A model generated the notes under the pieces. The model was not told the DNA's origin. It searched no databases and saw only the letters and a program-made list of their open reading frames with translations. From JAJEFO01 sp965208685 (GTDB lineage Bacteria > Pseudomonadota > Alphaproteobacteria > Rhodobacterales > Rhodobacteraceae), in the NCBI GenBank assembly GCA_965208685.1, contig CBDBPL010000007.1:248001-312000 (forward strand): 64,000 bases of DNA, in the 5' to 3' direction. Below, piece by piece: positions 17,877-26,490 of this stretch. Both the position numbers and the translations under genes were made by a program. Each line of letters starts with the position of its first letter. The first letter of the stretch is position 1.

Positions 17877-18875
17877 TCAGCAACGCCGCCCCGATGCATC
17901 AAATCTCATCTCGTTTGAGGGATCCCAAGCCAGTCCGACCTCAGTGCCTTCCCGTGGAATCGTCGACGCAGCGTCCTGTCGAACGGTGACTTGCGTACCG
18001 TCAGCACACTTCAGGTGCACGAGCGTTTCGGCGCCGAGAGCTTCGGAATAGGTCGCGCGGGCTTTCAGGCTGCCGCTATCGGACAGCCGAGTGTGCTCTG
18101 GCCTGACACCGATCTTTGCGTCGCCCGACTGTCCCAGGATGTCTGCCGAGAGGAAATTGGTCGGGGGCGACCCGATGAATCCCGCAACGAATTCGGTCGC
18201 CGGATTGGCGTAGACATCCAGCGGTGCGCCGACCTGGTCTGCAATGCCACCGTTCATGACGACCATTCGATCGGCCATCGTCATGGCCTCGACCTGATCG
18301 TGCGTGACGTAAAGGGCGGTGACACCCAGCTCGCGTTGCAGCGCCTTGATTTCGAGGCGCATCTGCACGCGAAGCTTGGCATCAAGATTCGACAGCGGCT
18401 CATCGAACAGGAAGACCGCGGGCTTGCGGACGATGGCGCGCCCCATGGCCACGCGTTGGCGCTGGCCGCCAGACAGTTCGCGGGGCTTGCGCTGAAGATA
18501 GGCCTCAAGCTGCAGGAGCTTTGCGGCCTGTTCCACGCGCTCTTCGATTTCGGCGCGCGGCGTCCTTGCGATCTTGAGTCCGTAGGCCATGTTGTCGAAG
18601 ACCGACATGTGCGGGTAGAGCGCGTAGTTCTGGAAGACCATTGCGATGTCACGATCCATGGGCTCTTGGTCGTTGACCCGACGCTCGTCGATCTGGACAT
18701 CGCCGCTCGTGATGGTCTCAAGCCCGGCCACCATCCTGAGGAGCGTGGACTTGCCGCAGCCCGACGGCCCGACGATGACGATGAATTCCCCATCTTCGAC
18801 GTCGATCGATATGCCATGAATGACGTCTGTCTTGCCGAAGGACTTCTTCACGTTGTTGAGTGCAAGCGTTGCCAT
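17877..18875 (-). CDS. ugpC: ABC transporter ATP-binding protein, UgpC/MalK type
   Basis: 332 residues. Walker A GPSGCGKST (about residue 36), Q-loop in VFQNYALYPHMSV, signature LSGGQRQR, Walker B FLFDEP and the H-loop in YVTHDQ are present, followed by a C-terminal TOBE regulatory region. It energises the UgpA/UgpE pair just upstream (in transcription order) and is the last gene of the ugpB-A-E-C order. The C-terminus is slightly shorter than in many UgpC proteins. Assignment to glycerol-3-phosphate or glycerophosphodiester uptake rests on the whole cluster. Confidence 0.85.
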   Translation of the reverse strand: MATLALNNVKKSFGKTDVIHGISIDVEDGEFIVIVGPSGCGKSTLLRMVAGLETITSGDVQIDERRVNDQEPMDRDIAMVFQNYALYPHMSVFDNMAYGLKIARTPRAEIEERVEQAAKLLQLEAYLQRKPRELSGGQRQRVAMGRAIVRKPAVFLFDEPLSNLDAKLRVQMRLEIKALQRELGVTALYVTHDQVEAMTMADRMVVMNGGIADQVGAPLDVYANPATEFVAGFIGSPPTNFLSADILGQSGDAKIGVRPEHTRLSDSGSLKARATYSEALGAETLVHLKCADGTQVTVRQDAASTIPREGTEVGLAWDPSNEMRFDASGRRC

Positions 18876-18878
18876 TTT

Positions 18879-19733
18879 CTACTTCTCGCTTTCCACGAGT
18901 CCGCGGATGAAGAGTCTTTGCATCCCCACGACCACCAGCACCGGCGGCACCATGGCAAGGATCGAAGTCGCCATGATCACCGGCCAGTCAGCGGTGTCGT
19001 CTCCAGACGGGAACATCTGCTTGATGCCCATGACGATCGTGTTCATTTCGGGATCTGTGGTGATCAGAAGCGGCCAGAGATACTGGTTCCAGCCGTAGAT
19101 GAAGAGAATCACGAAGAGCGCAGCAATGTTCGTGCGGCTCATTGGCAAGAGGATGTCGAGAAAGAACCGCATTGGTCCCGCTCCGTCGACGCGTGCCGCC
19201 TCCGCAAGTTCGTCCGGCACGGTCATGAAGAATTGGCGGAACAGGAACGTGGCGGTGGCGGATGCAATCAGCGGCAGGATCAGGCCCTGATAGCTGTTCA
19301 GCATACCAAAATTCGCGATGACCTCGTAGGTCGGCACGATCCTGACTTCGACGGGCAGCATCAGCGTCAGAAAGATCAGCCAGAAAAAGAGCCGCCGCCC
19401 CGGAAAGCGAAAGTAAACGATGGCGAAGGCGGAAAGAAGGCTGATCGCGATCTTCCCGAGCGAAATCCCGATCGCCATGATCGCCGAGTTCAGCAGCATC
19501 GTCGACACTGGCGCGTTGACGCCAGAGGTCAAGGCCCGGGCGTAGTTCGAGAAGAACTGATCGCCGGGCAGAAGCGGCATCGGTGGACGGACAATTTCCT
19601 GCTGCTCAACGGTCGAGGCGACAAATGCCAGCCAGATCGGGAAGAAGATGAAGGCGATGCCCACGATGAGGCCGAGATGGACAAGCCAGAGCCCCGCGCC
19701 GCGTCTTTCCACCATGCCACTGTGCCCGGCCAT
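18879..19733 (-). CDS. ugpE: ABC transporter permease, UgpE type
   Basis: 284-residue inner-membrane permease with about six hydrophobic segments and the coupling-helix EAA loop EAARVDGAGPMRFFLDILLP. ATG 19733 overlaps the ugpA stop by one base (TGATG), so translation is probably coupled. It pairs with UgpA to form the channel. Belongs to the MalG/UgpE permease family; named from gene order and similarity to the sn-glycerol-3-phosphate system. Confidence 0.87.
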   Translation of the reverse strand: MAGHSGMVERRGAGLWLVHLGLIVGIAFIFFPIWLAFVASTVEQQEIVRPPMPLLPGDQFFSNYARALTSGVNAPVSTMLLNSAIMAIGISLGKIAISLLSAFAIVYFRFPGRRLFFWLIFLTLMLPVEVRIVPTYEVIANFGMLNSYQGLILPLIASATATFLFRQFFMTVPDELAEAARVDGAGPMRFFLDILLPMSRTNIAALFVILFIYGWNQYLWPLLITTDPEMNTIVMGIKQMFPSGDDTADWPVIMATSILAMVPPVLVVVGMQRLFIRGLVESEK

Positions 19734-20614
19734 CAGTAGTGCACCCTGCGTTCGATGTACTTGAACTGGATGACCGTCAGAAGAGAGACGATAGCCAGGA
19801 GAATCACCGACTGAGCGGCAGAGGAACCGAGGTCCTGTCCGACGAATCCGTCGGCGTAGACCTTGTAGACAAGAATCGTCGTGGCCTGCTGGGGCCCGCC
19901 GGAAGTGATCGTATGGATCACGCCGAATGTCTCGAAGAAGGAGTAGATGATGTTCACGACCAGGAGGAAGAAGGTCGTTGGAGAAAGAAGCGGAAAGACG
20001 ATCGTCCGGAACCGCGTCCAAAAATGTGCACCGTCGATTGCGGCGGCCTCGATGACGGAGCGCGGAATCGCCTGAAGCCCGGCGAGGAAGAAGAGGAAGT
20101 TGTAGCTGATCCGCCCCCAGGCGCTGGCGACTACGACAAGCCCCATCGCTTCGCCCTCGTTCAGGACATGGTTCCAGTCGTATCCCAGCAAGCCGAGATA
20201 CCACGTCACTACCCCAACACGCGTGTTGAACATGAACAGCCAAAGCACTCCGGCGACAGCCGGAGCGACGGCATAAGGCCAGATGAGAAGCGTTCGATAT
20301 GTGCCGGACCCCTTGACAAGGCGGTCCGCCAGCACAGCCAGGTAGAGCGCTACGCCCATCGATACGACGGTCACCAGGATCGAGAAGACCGCGGTCGTGA
20401 AGAACGAGGCGCGGTAGTAGCGGTCCGCCAGCAGGAACTCGAAATTCCCCAGCCCGACCCATTGCATGGACAGTCCGAACGGGTCGGGAATGAAAAGCGA
20501 TTGCCAGATTGCCTGCCCTGCCGGGTAGAAGAAGAAGATGGCAGTGATCAGGAGCTGCGGCAATACCAGCAGCATCGGAAGCCAGAGTCCCTTGAATTTG
20601 ACGCGCTTTTCCAT
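19733..20614 (-). CDS. ugpA: ABC transporter permease, UgpA type
   Basis: 293-residue inner-membrane permease of the MalF/UgpA family. Starts MEKRVKFKGLWLPMLLVLPQ, contains about six membrane segments and the EAA loop EAAAIDGAHFWTRFRTIVFP. It sits between ugpB, from which it is separated by a strong hairpin, and ugpE, which it overlaps. The N-terminal positively charged stretch before the first membrane helix supports the chosen start. Confidence 0.88.
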   Translation of the reverse strand: MEKRVKFKGLWLPMLLVLPQLLITAIFFFYPAGQAIWQSLFIPDPFGLSMQWVGLGNFEFLLADRYYRASFFTTAVFSILVTVVSMGVALYLAVLADRLVKGSGTYRTLLIWPYAVAPAVAGVLWLFMFNTRVGVVTWYLGLLGYDWNHVLNEGEAMGLVVVASAWGRISYNFLFFLAGLQAIPRSVIEAAAIDGAHFWTRFRTIVFPLLSPTTFFLLVVNIIYSFFETFGVIHTITSGGPQQATTILVYKVYADGFVGQDLGSSAAQSVILLAIVSLLTVIQFKYIERRVHY

Positions 20615-20626
20615 GGCCCCTTGAAT

Positions 20627-20654
20627 GGCTGCCCCGAATTGACTCGGGGCAGCC
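20627..20654 (-). terminator. Strong intercistronic hairpin between ugpB and ugpA
   Basis: GGCTGCCCCGA and TCGGGGCAGCC form an uninterrupted 11-bp stem with a 6-base loop. It starts 10 bases beyond the ugpB stop and ends 13 bases before the ugpA start on the minus strand. It would stabilise the ugpB message or attenuate read-through, giving excess binding protein over permease. Confidence 0.75.
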
Positions 20655-20664
20655 TGTCTTCCCG

Positions 20665-21975
20665 TTAGCGGTTCGCCTGCTCGAATCGGCGCAGAAGCAA
20701 GTTGCCCCGTTCAACCGCGCTGTCGAGCGCCGCCTGCGCATCCTTGTCACCAGACCATACGGCTTCCAGTTCCTCGTCGATGATTCCGCGGATCTGGTCG
20801 AAGGATCCCAGTCGAAGGCCCTTCGAGTTCGCTGTCGGCTCTTTCGCGGTCATCTGGATTACCGCCACGTCAGTGCCCGGGTTGGCTTCGTAGAATCCCT
20901 GGCTCTTGGTCAGTTCCCCCGCCTCGGCCGTAATCGGCAGATAGCCTGTATCCTGGTGCCACTTGGCCTGGATCTCAGGGCTTGAGAGGAAGTTCAGATA
21001 CGCCGCGACGCCCTTGTATTCCTCGTCACCCTGACCTTCCATCACCCAGAGCGACGCGCCGCCGATGATGGTGTTCTGGGGCTCGCTGACGACAGCTTCC
21101 CAGTAAGGCAGCGGACGCACTTCAAAGTCGAATTCGGCTTCCGAGCTGATGCCCGCATACCCTGCGGACGACTCGGTGAAGAACGCGCATTCGCCGGCGC
21201 GGAAGTTCGCGCCTCCCTCGTTGCGACGACCGGCGTAGATGAACTTTCCGTCTCTTGCCCAGTCGCCCATCGCGCCGATATGCGTCACCTGCGCCGGGCC
21301 GTTGAAGGCCAGTTCGGTGTCAGTGCCGGCGAAGCCGTTTTCCTTCGTGGCGAACGGCGTGTTGTGATAGGCCGAGAAGTTCTCCAGGTGAATCCAGCTC
21401 TGCCATGCGGTCGTCAGCGGGCAGTCCACGCCGGCCGCCTTCAACTCGTCCAGAACGGCGCTGACCCTTTCCCAGGTCGAAAGATCGGTGTCTGGGTCGA
21501 TGCCGGCTTCGCTCAGCTTGTCTCGGTTGACCCAGAGAACAGGCGTTGACGAGTTGAACGGCAGCGACAGCATGTTGCCGTCGGGCGAGGTATAGTAACC
21601 CTTGACGGAACCGATGTATTTCGACTGGTCGAAGTCGGCTCCCGCCGCTGCCATCACTTCGTGGACCGGCTTCACCGCGCCCCTTGCGGCCATCATCGTG
21701 GCGGTGCCGACTTCGAAGACCATGAGTATGTCGGGCTGTTCGCCTGCACGGAACGCCGCGATTCCGGCGTTCAGCGTTTCCGAGTAGTTGCCCTTGTGGC
21801 TGGCCACGACCTTGTAGTCGGACTGGGAGGCGTTGAAGGTGTCTACCTGCTCGGCCACAAGCTCTCCCAGCCTGCCCGTGAAGGCATGCCAGAATTCGAT
21901 TTCCGTCTGGGCCATCGCGGCCTGGACCGTGCCCAGGGTTGCCGAGGCGGCCAGAATGCTGATCGTGTGTTTCAT
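20665..21975 (-). CDS. ugpB: Extracellular solute-binding protein, UgpB type
   Basis: 436-residue periplasmic protein with an N-terminal signal peptide (about residues 1-22, ending AAMAQ). The mature start TEIEFWHAFTGRLGELVAEQ and VLWVNRDKLSEAGIDPDTD are characteristic of the UgpB cluster of binding proteins. It captures substrate for UgpAEC. Characterised relatives bind sn-glycerol-3-phosphate or glycerophosphocholine/ethanolamine. It lies 100 bases downstream of the HAD gene on the same strand, so it may have its own promoter. Confidence 0.86.
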   Translation of the reverse strand: MKHTISILAASATLGTVQAAMAQTEIEFWHAFTGRLGELVAEQVDTFNASQSDYKVVASHKGNYSETLNAGIAAFRAGEQPDILMVFEVGTATMMAARGAVKPVHEVMAAAGADFDQSKYIGSVKGYYTSPDGNMLSLPFNSSTPVLWVNRDKLSEAGIDPDTDLSTWERVSAVLDELKAAGVDCPLTTAWQSWIHLENFSAYHNTPFATKENGFAGTDTELAFNGPAQVTHIGAMGDWARDGKFIYAGRRNEGGANFRAGECAFFTESSAGYAGISSEAEFDFEVRPLPYWEAVVSEPQNTIIGGASLWVMEGQGDEEYKGVAAYLNFLSSPEIQAKWHQDTGYLPITAEAGELTKSQGFYEANPGTDVAVIQMTAKEPTANSKGLRLGSFDQIRGIIDEELEAVWSGDKDAQAALDSAVERGNLLLRRFEQANR

Positions 21976-22075
21976 GGTTGTCTCCCATTTTCAGTTTCGG
22001 AATTTGCGGCGCATGCCGCGGTTGTGCCGCGCGTAGTGTCCGCGCAACTTGAAGAGCGTATGACAACCAGGTCGG

Positions 22076-22981
22076 TCATGGCCGCTCTACAATGAAATCT
22101 GGAACAATGCCGGTCAATGCCACGGCGCGCTCCGCGTCATTTCCCGCAAAAAGGCCGAATCGCGCCATCAGCGCCGAATCTATGCCAGCACCTTGCGCCC
22201 CGAGGATGTCAGTGTGCAGGCTGTCACCTACCATGAGGATACGCGAACGCTCGATTGCGCCCAGCCGTTCGAAGACGAGATCGAAAATGTTGTGGAAGGG
22301 CTTCCCGAAAAATTCTGGCGTGATCCTGGTCCGGTCGGCCAAACGGTGCGCGAAGTGGCCCGGCTCGACCGAAAACCAGCTTTCGTGCGGGGCGACAATG
22401 TCGGGATTGGCGACAAGAACCGGACGTGAGCGCTCGTTGAGGGCCTCCTCCAGCATCGTCTGGCGGCCTTCCGTCCAGGATCCGCTTTCGATCAGCAGGA
22501 AGCCTTCGACTTCCCGGAATGCCGAGGGATCGTCCGCCAGGACGAGGTAGCTCACGTCACCCAGGTCGTCGAAGAGAGTGTGTTTTCCCGCCATCACTCC
22601 CCAGTGCGTCGTGGACTTGCCGGAAATGGCTGCGGCGAGGGTCGCGCGGCTTGTCACGATGTCTTCCGCGAAGAACGAGAACCCAAGCCGATGGTATTTG
22701 TCGAGAAGTTTGTCCTGAGGCATGCTGGCGGCATTGGACACAACCAGGACGCGCTTGCCGTCGCCTTTCAACGCCTCGACCCGGTCGCGGGCGCCCGGTA
22801 TCGCTGTCGAGCCGATGTTAAGGACGCCGTAAGCATCCAGAAGAAACACGTCGTAATCCCCGGATATGTCAGCCAGCGTCTCTATGTGTCGGACATGCCT
22901 GTCACCGCCGCGTGGTTCCGGGAGCCGGTGCCGAACCGCCTCGTAGGCCTTGAATGCCTCGTCTGCCGAGATCGAAATCAA
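22076..22981 (-). CDS. HAD-superfamily hydrolase, class IIA (NagD/TIGR01459-like)
   Basis: HAD phosphatase-family protein. The nucleophile motif DVFLLDAYGVLNIG carries the first two aspartates, VLVVSNAAS is motif II, and ILMVGDSLHTDILGA carries the C-terminal acidic motif. I favour the TTG at 22981, which overlaps the phnE stop in TTGA and has GGGG upstream; GTG 23014 would add 11 residues and a 37-base overlap. It lies in a run with a phosphonate-type importer and ugp genes, so it probably releases phosphate or processes an imported organophosphate. The substrate is unknown. Confidence 0.82.
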   Translation of the reverse strand: MISISADEAFKAYEAVRHRLPEPRGGDRHVRHIETLADISGDYDVFLLDAYGVLNIGSTAIPGARDRVEALKGDGKRVLVVSNAASMPQDKLLDKYHRLGFSFFAEDIVTSRATLAAAISGKSTTHWGVMAGKHTLFDDLGDVSYLVLADDPSAFREVEGFLLIESGSWTEGRQTMLEEALNERSRPVLVANPDIVAPHESWFSVEPGHFAHRLADRTRITPEFFGKPFHNIFDLVFERLGAIERSRILMVGDSLHTDILGAQGAGIDSALMARFGLFAGNDAERAVALTGIVPDFIVERP

Positions 22982-23793
22982 ATGATCGCACCCCGAACCT
23001 TTGCCGAGACCCACTCGCTGATCATCACCGCAGCCAGGATGACAAGCAGGATCAGGCTCACCTGCGGCCAGGCAAGAACATTGAGCGACGCCGACAGCTG
23101 GAGGCCGATGCCACCTGCGCCAACCAAGCCCAGAACGGTGGATTCACGAATGTTGATGTCCCAGCGGAAAACGGCAATCCCCGCAAAAGCAGGCAGGATC
23201 TGCGGAACGATTCCATAGGCCATGACCTGCCAGCGGCTGGCGCCGGTAGCGGAAATCGCCTCGACCTGCGTGTGGTCGATTTCCTCGATCGCTTCGTAGA
23301 GGAGCTTTGCGCAGAATCCGATTGAACGGATGGCGATGGCGATGACTCCCGCGAAGACGCCGGGACCGATGATCGCAATCAGGAGGAGAGCCCAGATCAG
23401 CGAGTTGATCGAGCGGGACGAGACAATGACGAGAAGCGCAACGGGCCGGATGAACAGCACCGAAGGCGTCGTGTTCCGCGCGGCCATGAAGGCGACCGGC
23501 ACGGCGAGGCAAATCGCGATGAGCGTTCCGAGTGTCGCGATGTTCAGCGTGTCCCAGATCGGGCGGCCAAGCTGGGTGATGTACACCCAGCGCGGCGGCG
23601 TGGCGCGAGTCCAGATATCGCCAGCGATGCGAGGTGCGTCCCACACGAAGAACCAGGTGGTCGCCTCGGAAATCCTCTGCCAGCAAACAACGAAGATCGC
23701 GACGCCGATCAGCCAGCCGAACCAGCGGATGAGGTTCTCGCCGGTGGTCCGGCGCCGCCAGGTCTGCCCATTCCCTTTCTCGAGAACCGGCAC
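22978..23793 (-). CDS. phnE: Phosphonate-type ABC transporter permease (second PhnE)
   Basis: 271-residue inner-membrane permease. The EAA-type loop EAISATGASRWQVMAYGIVP and INIRESTVLGLVGAGGIG are characteristic of PhnE. The protein has a long polar N-terminus of about 20 residues before its first membrane segment. It overlaps the first phnE gene by one base. Two phnE genes side by side, as here, are common in Rhodobacterales and likely form a heterodimeric channel. Confidence 0.9.
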   Translation of the reverse strand: MPVLEKGNGQTWRRRTTGENLIRWFGWLIGVAIFVVCWQRISEATTWFFVWDAPRIAGDIWTRATPPRWVYITQLGRPIWDTLNIATLGTLIAICLAVPVAFMAARNTTPSVLFIRPVALLVIVSSRSINSLIWALLLIAIIGPGVFAGVIAIAIRSIGFCAKLLYEAIEEIDHTQVEAISATGASRWQVMAYGIVPQILPAFAGIAVFRWDINIRESTVLGLVGAGGIGLQLSASLNVLAWPQVSLILLVILAAVMISEWVSAKVRGAII

Positions 23794-24608
23794 TACTGCA
23801 CCCTTGCCCTGATGATGCCGGAGAGATACTCCAGCGACATGACGATCCCGATGATCAGGATCAGGATCGCGGCGGCCGTATCGTACTCGTAGCGGTCAAA
23901 GGCCGTGTTCAGCGTCGCGCCGATGCCGCCGGCGCCCACGAGGCCGAGAATCGCGCTCTCACGAAAATTGATGTCGATCCGATACATGGAAAGTCCGACA
24001 AGTCGTGGCATGACTTGAGGCTGAACGCCGTAGTTGATCCATTGAAGCCACCTCGCCCCCGAGGCCTTGATCGCTTCGGCCTGCACCTTGTCCATCGCTT
24101 CGATGTCTTCCGCGAGCAGCTTCGACAGGAACCCGATGGTCGCGAAGGAAAGCGTAAGGAATCCGGCCAGTGGACCGAATCCGAAAATGGCGACCAGGAG
24201 TATGGCGACAATGATCTCTTGCAGCGCCCGGCTTATTGCCACGATGCCCCTGCAGATCAGGTAGATCGGCAAGGGGGCGATGTTGCGAGCGGCGCCAAGG
24301 CCGATAGGGATGGAGATCAGGATGCCGACAACGGAAGCGGCGACCGTCATGACGATGCTCTCCAGCAGCCCGCTCCAGATGTCGCTGGCGCGACTGGTGA
24401 AGTCCGGGCTGGTAAATGCGAGAATGAACGCCCAGCCGCGGTCCAGGCCCACGTAGACCCGTCCCCAGTCGACCTCGATCGTCATGAAGGCGGCGACAAG
24501 GTAGGCGAGAAAGCCGAGGATCAGGCTCCAGCGCAACTTCGGGTTCGACACGAACGGCGGCTTGCGCCAGCCCTTTCCCAGCATGTCTTCCAGTTTCCGG
24601 TTGCTCAT
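23793..24608 (-). CDS. phnE: Phosphonate-type ABC transporter permease (first PhnE)
   Basis: 271-residue inner-membrane permease paralogous to the next gene. EAIKASGARWLQWINYGVQP is the coupling loop and INFRESAILGLVGAGGIG the conserved C-terminal segment. ATG 24608 lies in an ATGA overlap with the phnC stop; an upstream start would add 20 Arg/Gly-rich residues read from the phnC tail. Works with PhnC and PhnD. Confidence 0.9.
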   Translation of the reverse strand: MSNRKLEDMLGKGWRKPPFVSNPKLRWSLILGFLAYLVAAFMTIEVDWGRVYVGLDRGWAFILAFTSPDFTSRASDIWSGLLESIVMTVAASVVGILISIPIGLGAARNIAPLPIYLICRGIVAISRALQEIIVAILLVAIFGFGPLAGFLTLSFATIGFLSKLLAEDIEAMDKVQAEAIKASGARWLQWINYGVQPQVMPRLVGLSMYRIDINFRESAILGLVGAGGIGATLNTAFDRYEYDTAAAILILIIGIVMSLEYLSGIIRARVQ

Positions 24609-25405
24609 TCGGCGGCCTCGACCTCCTCTTCGTCCTCGTCCTCCATCTTCTTGATGGTGGCCTCCCAATCCTCTTCGCCGTAGATGTCCGTCAGCTTCTC
24701 GGGTGTCAGACCCGTGGGCAGGCCGTCGTAGACGATTTCGCCAAAGCGCAGTCCGACAACGCGTGGCACAAACATCTGCGCCAGCGCCACGTCATGAATG
24801 TTGATGATCGCTGCCAGCCGGCGTTCGCGGCAGAGCTCGGTGATCAACCGCATGATCTGGCGGCTGGTCTTCGGATCGAGGGAGGCAGTCGGCTCGTCGA
24901 CCAGCAACAGCTTCGGGTCCTGTATCAGGGCCCGGCAAATTCCGACTCGCTGGCGTTGGCCGCCTGACAGCTCGTCGGCGCGCTTGTCAGCCATGTGCAG
25001 GAGCCCGACACGGTCCAGGAGCCGGAACGCCTCGTCAATGTCGGATTGCGGATACCAGCGCAGGAAGCTCCGCCAGAAGCCCACGTAGCCGAGCCGGCCC
25101 GACAGGACGTTTTCCATCACAGTCAGCCGCTCAACAAGCGCGTATTCCTGAAAGATCATCCCCATCTCGCGCCGTGCCCTACGCAAGGCGCCGGAACCGA
25201 GCTTTGTCAGGTCAGTATCCTCCAGCCAGACCGCGCCGCCCGTAGGCTGCACCAACCGATTGACGCAGCGGATCAGGGTCGACTTGCCGGCGCCGGAGGG
25301 ACCGATCAACGCAAGCACCTGTCCCTTGCCGACTTCCAGGTCAATTTCCTTGAGCGCCTGGTCGCCGGTCCTGTACGTCATTGTCAGCTTATTGAGGCGC
25401 AGCAT
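24605..25405 (-). CDS. phnC: Phosphonate-type ABC transporter ATP-binding protein
   Basis: 266 residues. Walker A GPSGAGKST (about residue 35), signature LSGGQRQR, Walker B LLLVDEP and INIHDVALAQ (H-loop) are intact. The PhnC-like layout is clear (MIFQEYALVERLTVMENVL and GRLGYVGFWRSFL). The C-terminus carries an unusual acidic tail (EDEDEEEVEAAE). Overlaps the downstream phnE by four bases. Energises import through the PhnE pair. Confidence 0.92.
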   Translation of the reverse strand: MLRLNKLTMTYRTGDQALKEIDLEVGKGQVLALIGPSGAGKSTLIRCVNRLVQPTGGAVWLEDTDLTKLGSGALRRARREMGMIFQEYALVERLTVMENVLSGRLGYVGFWRSFLRWYPQSDIDEAFRLLDRVGLLHMADKRADELSGGQRQRVGICRALIQDPKLLLVDEPTASLDPKTSRQIMRLITELCRERRLAAIINIHDVALAQMFVPRVVGLRFGEIVYDGLPTGLTPEKLTDIYGEEDWEATIKKMEDEDEEEVEAAE

Positions 25406-25430
25406 GAATTGTCCCGGGCAAGCGTTGGTG

Positions 25431-25450
25431 GCGGGCCCGGCCGGGCCCGC
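25431..25450 (-). terminator. Intercistronic hairpin between phnD and phnC
   Basis: GCGGGCCCGG-CCGGGCCCGC is a perfect 20-base palindrome in the 60-base gap between phnD and phnC. In RNA it would fold with 8 pairs around a small loop. It likely raises the phnD:phnCEE ratio by protecting upstream mRNA or attenuating transcription. Confidence 0.7.
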
Positions 25451-25465
25451 GCAAGTATTCGAGGA

Positions 25466-26440
25466 TCATTCGCAGGCGTAGGACACGCCGTTGGCCGCGT
25501 CGATCTTGCGGATGACTTCCCAGAACACCTGATAGGTCATTTCAAGGAACTGGCCCTCGTTCGACTTCGAGAACTCGGCTTCGAGCGTCGTGCCATCCCA
25601 TTCGAAGCTGAAGAAGGCGTCACGGATCTTGTCCTGGAGTTCCGGCTTGAGGTTGTAGACCACACCGAAGCCGGTCGTCGGAAATGTCTGCGACTTGTAG
25701 ATGGTGATCACGTCTTCTTCCTTGATGACGTCTCGGCTGATCATGCGTGACTTGACCGAGTTCGCGATCGAGGCAGCCATGTAGTCCTTGTTGGCGACCC
25801 CGAGGATCGAGTTGTCGTGCTTGCCCGAGAAGACCGGCTCGAAGTCGCGTTCCGGAAGCAGGTCGAAATCGCCTTTCAGGATGGCCGACGGTGCCTTGAA
25901 GCCCGAGTTCGAGGTGGGCGAGGTGAAGGCCAGCTGCTTGCCCTTGATGTCTTCCACTTTCTCGATGCCGGATCCCGGGTAGGTGATGATCTCCATTTCA
26001 TAGCCGAAATTGCCGTCCAGCGAGGCCATGATGGTAAAGGGCCGGAAGCCGGCGCAGTTGACCGCAAGCGGGTTCGATCCGGTATTGAACCCCGCGATGT
26101 GCAGGCGGCCCGAACGCATCGCTTCGATCTGTGCCGCGTTGCTTTGAACCGGGAAGAAGGCAACGTCCTTGCCGGTCTCGGCTTCAAGGTGATCCAGAAA
26201 GTCCGACCACGCCGTCTTGTAGACAGCGGGGTCCTCGACCGGCGTATAGGCGAAGATCAGAGTGTCCGGATCAATCTGGTTCGCCGGATCGCCCGGAATG
26301 TCGGCAATCAGATCCCCGTCTGCGTCGCAAAAGCGTTCATCCAGGTCGCCCCTTGGGCAATCCTGTGCCGAGGCGGCGGTGCCGAGCGACAGCAACGCGA
26401 TCACCGATGTGGCGAAAAGTGGCTTGATGTTCAGTTTCAT
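25466..26440 (-). CDS. phnD: Phosphate/phosphonate-type ABC transporter substrate-binding protein
   Basis: 324-residue periplasmic protein. Residues 1-25 are a signal peptide (ending AASAQ). The segments DTLIFAYTPVEDPAVYK, IAGFNTGSNPLAVNC and FTSPTSNSGFKAPSAIL are of the PhnD fold. GGGAGAA precedes the start. Ligands of this family range over phosphonates, phosphite and phosphate esters. No phosphonate-degrading lyase, hydrolase or transaminase is in the window, so the ligand cannot be assigned. Confidence 0.9.
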   Translation of the reverse strand: MKLNIKPLFATSVIALLSLGTAASAQDCPRGDLDERFCDADGDLIADIPGDPANQIDPDTLIFAYTPVEDPAVYKTAWSDFLDHLEAETGKDVAFFPVQSNAAQIEAMRSGRLHIAGFNTGSNPLAVNCAGFRPFTIMASLDGNFGYEMEIITYPGSGIEKVEDIKGKQLAFTSPTSNSGFKAPSAILKGDFDLLPERDFEPVFSGKHDNSILGVANKDYMAASIANSVKSRMISRDVIKEEDVITIYKSQTFPTTGFGVVYNLKPELQDKIRDAFFSFEWDGTTLEAEFSKSNEGQFLEMTYQVFWEVIRKIDAANGVSYACE

Positions 26441-26490
26441 GTCATTCTCCCAGTTGTGCGGCTTCCCCCGCCGCGGTTCGTTTCACTCGA

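Noticed and set aside
18879..20750. Single long frame covering ugpA and ugpE regions
   Set aside because: The upstream part is an out-of-frame reading of ugpA; ugpE starts at ATG 19733 and ugpA is a separate gene.
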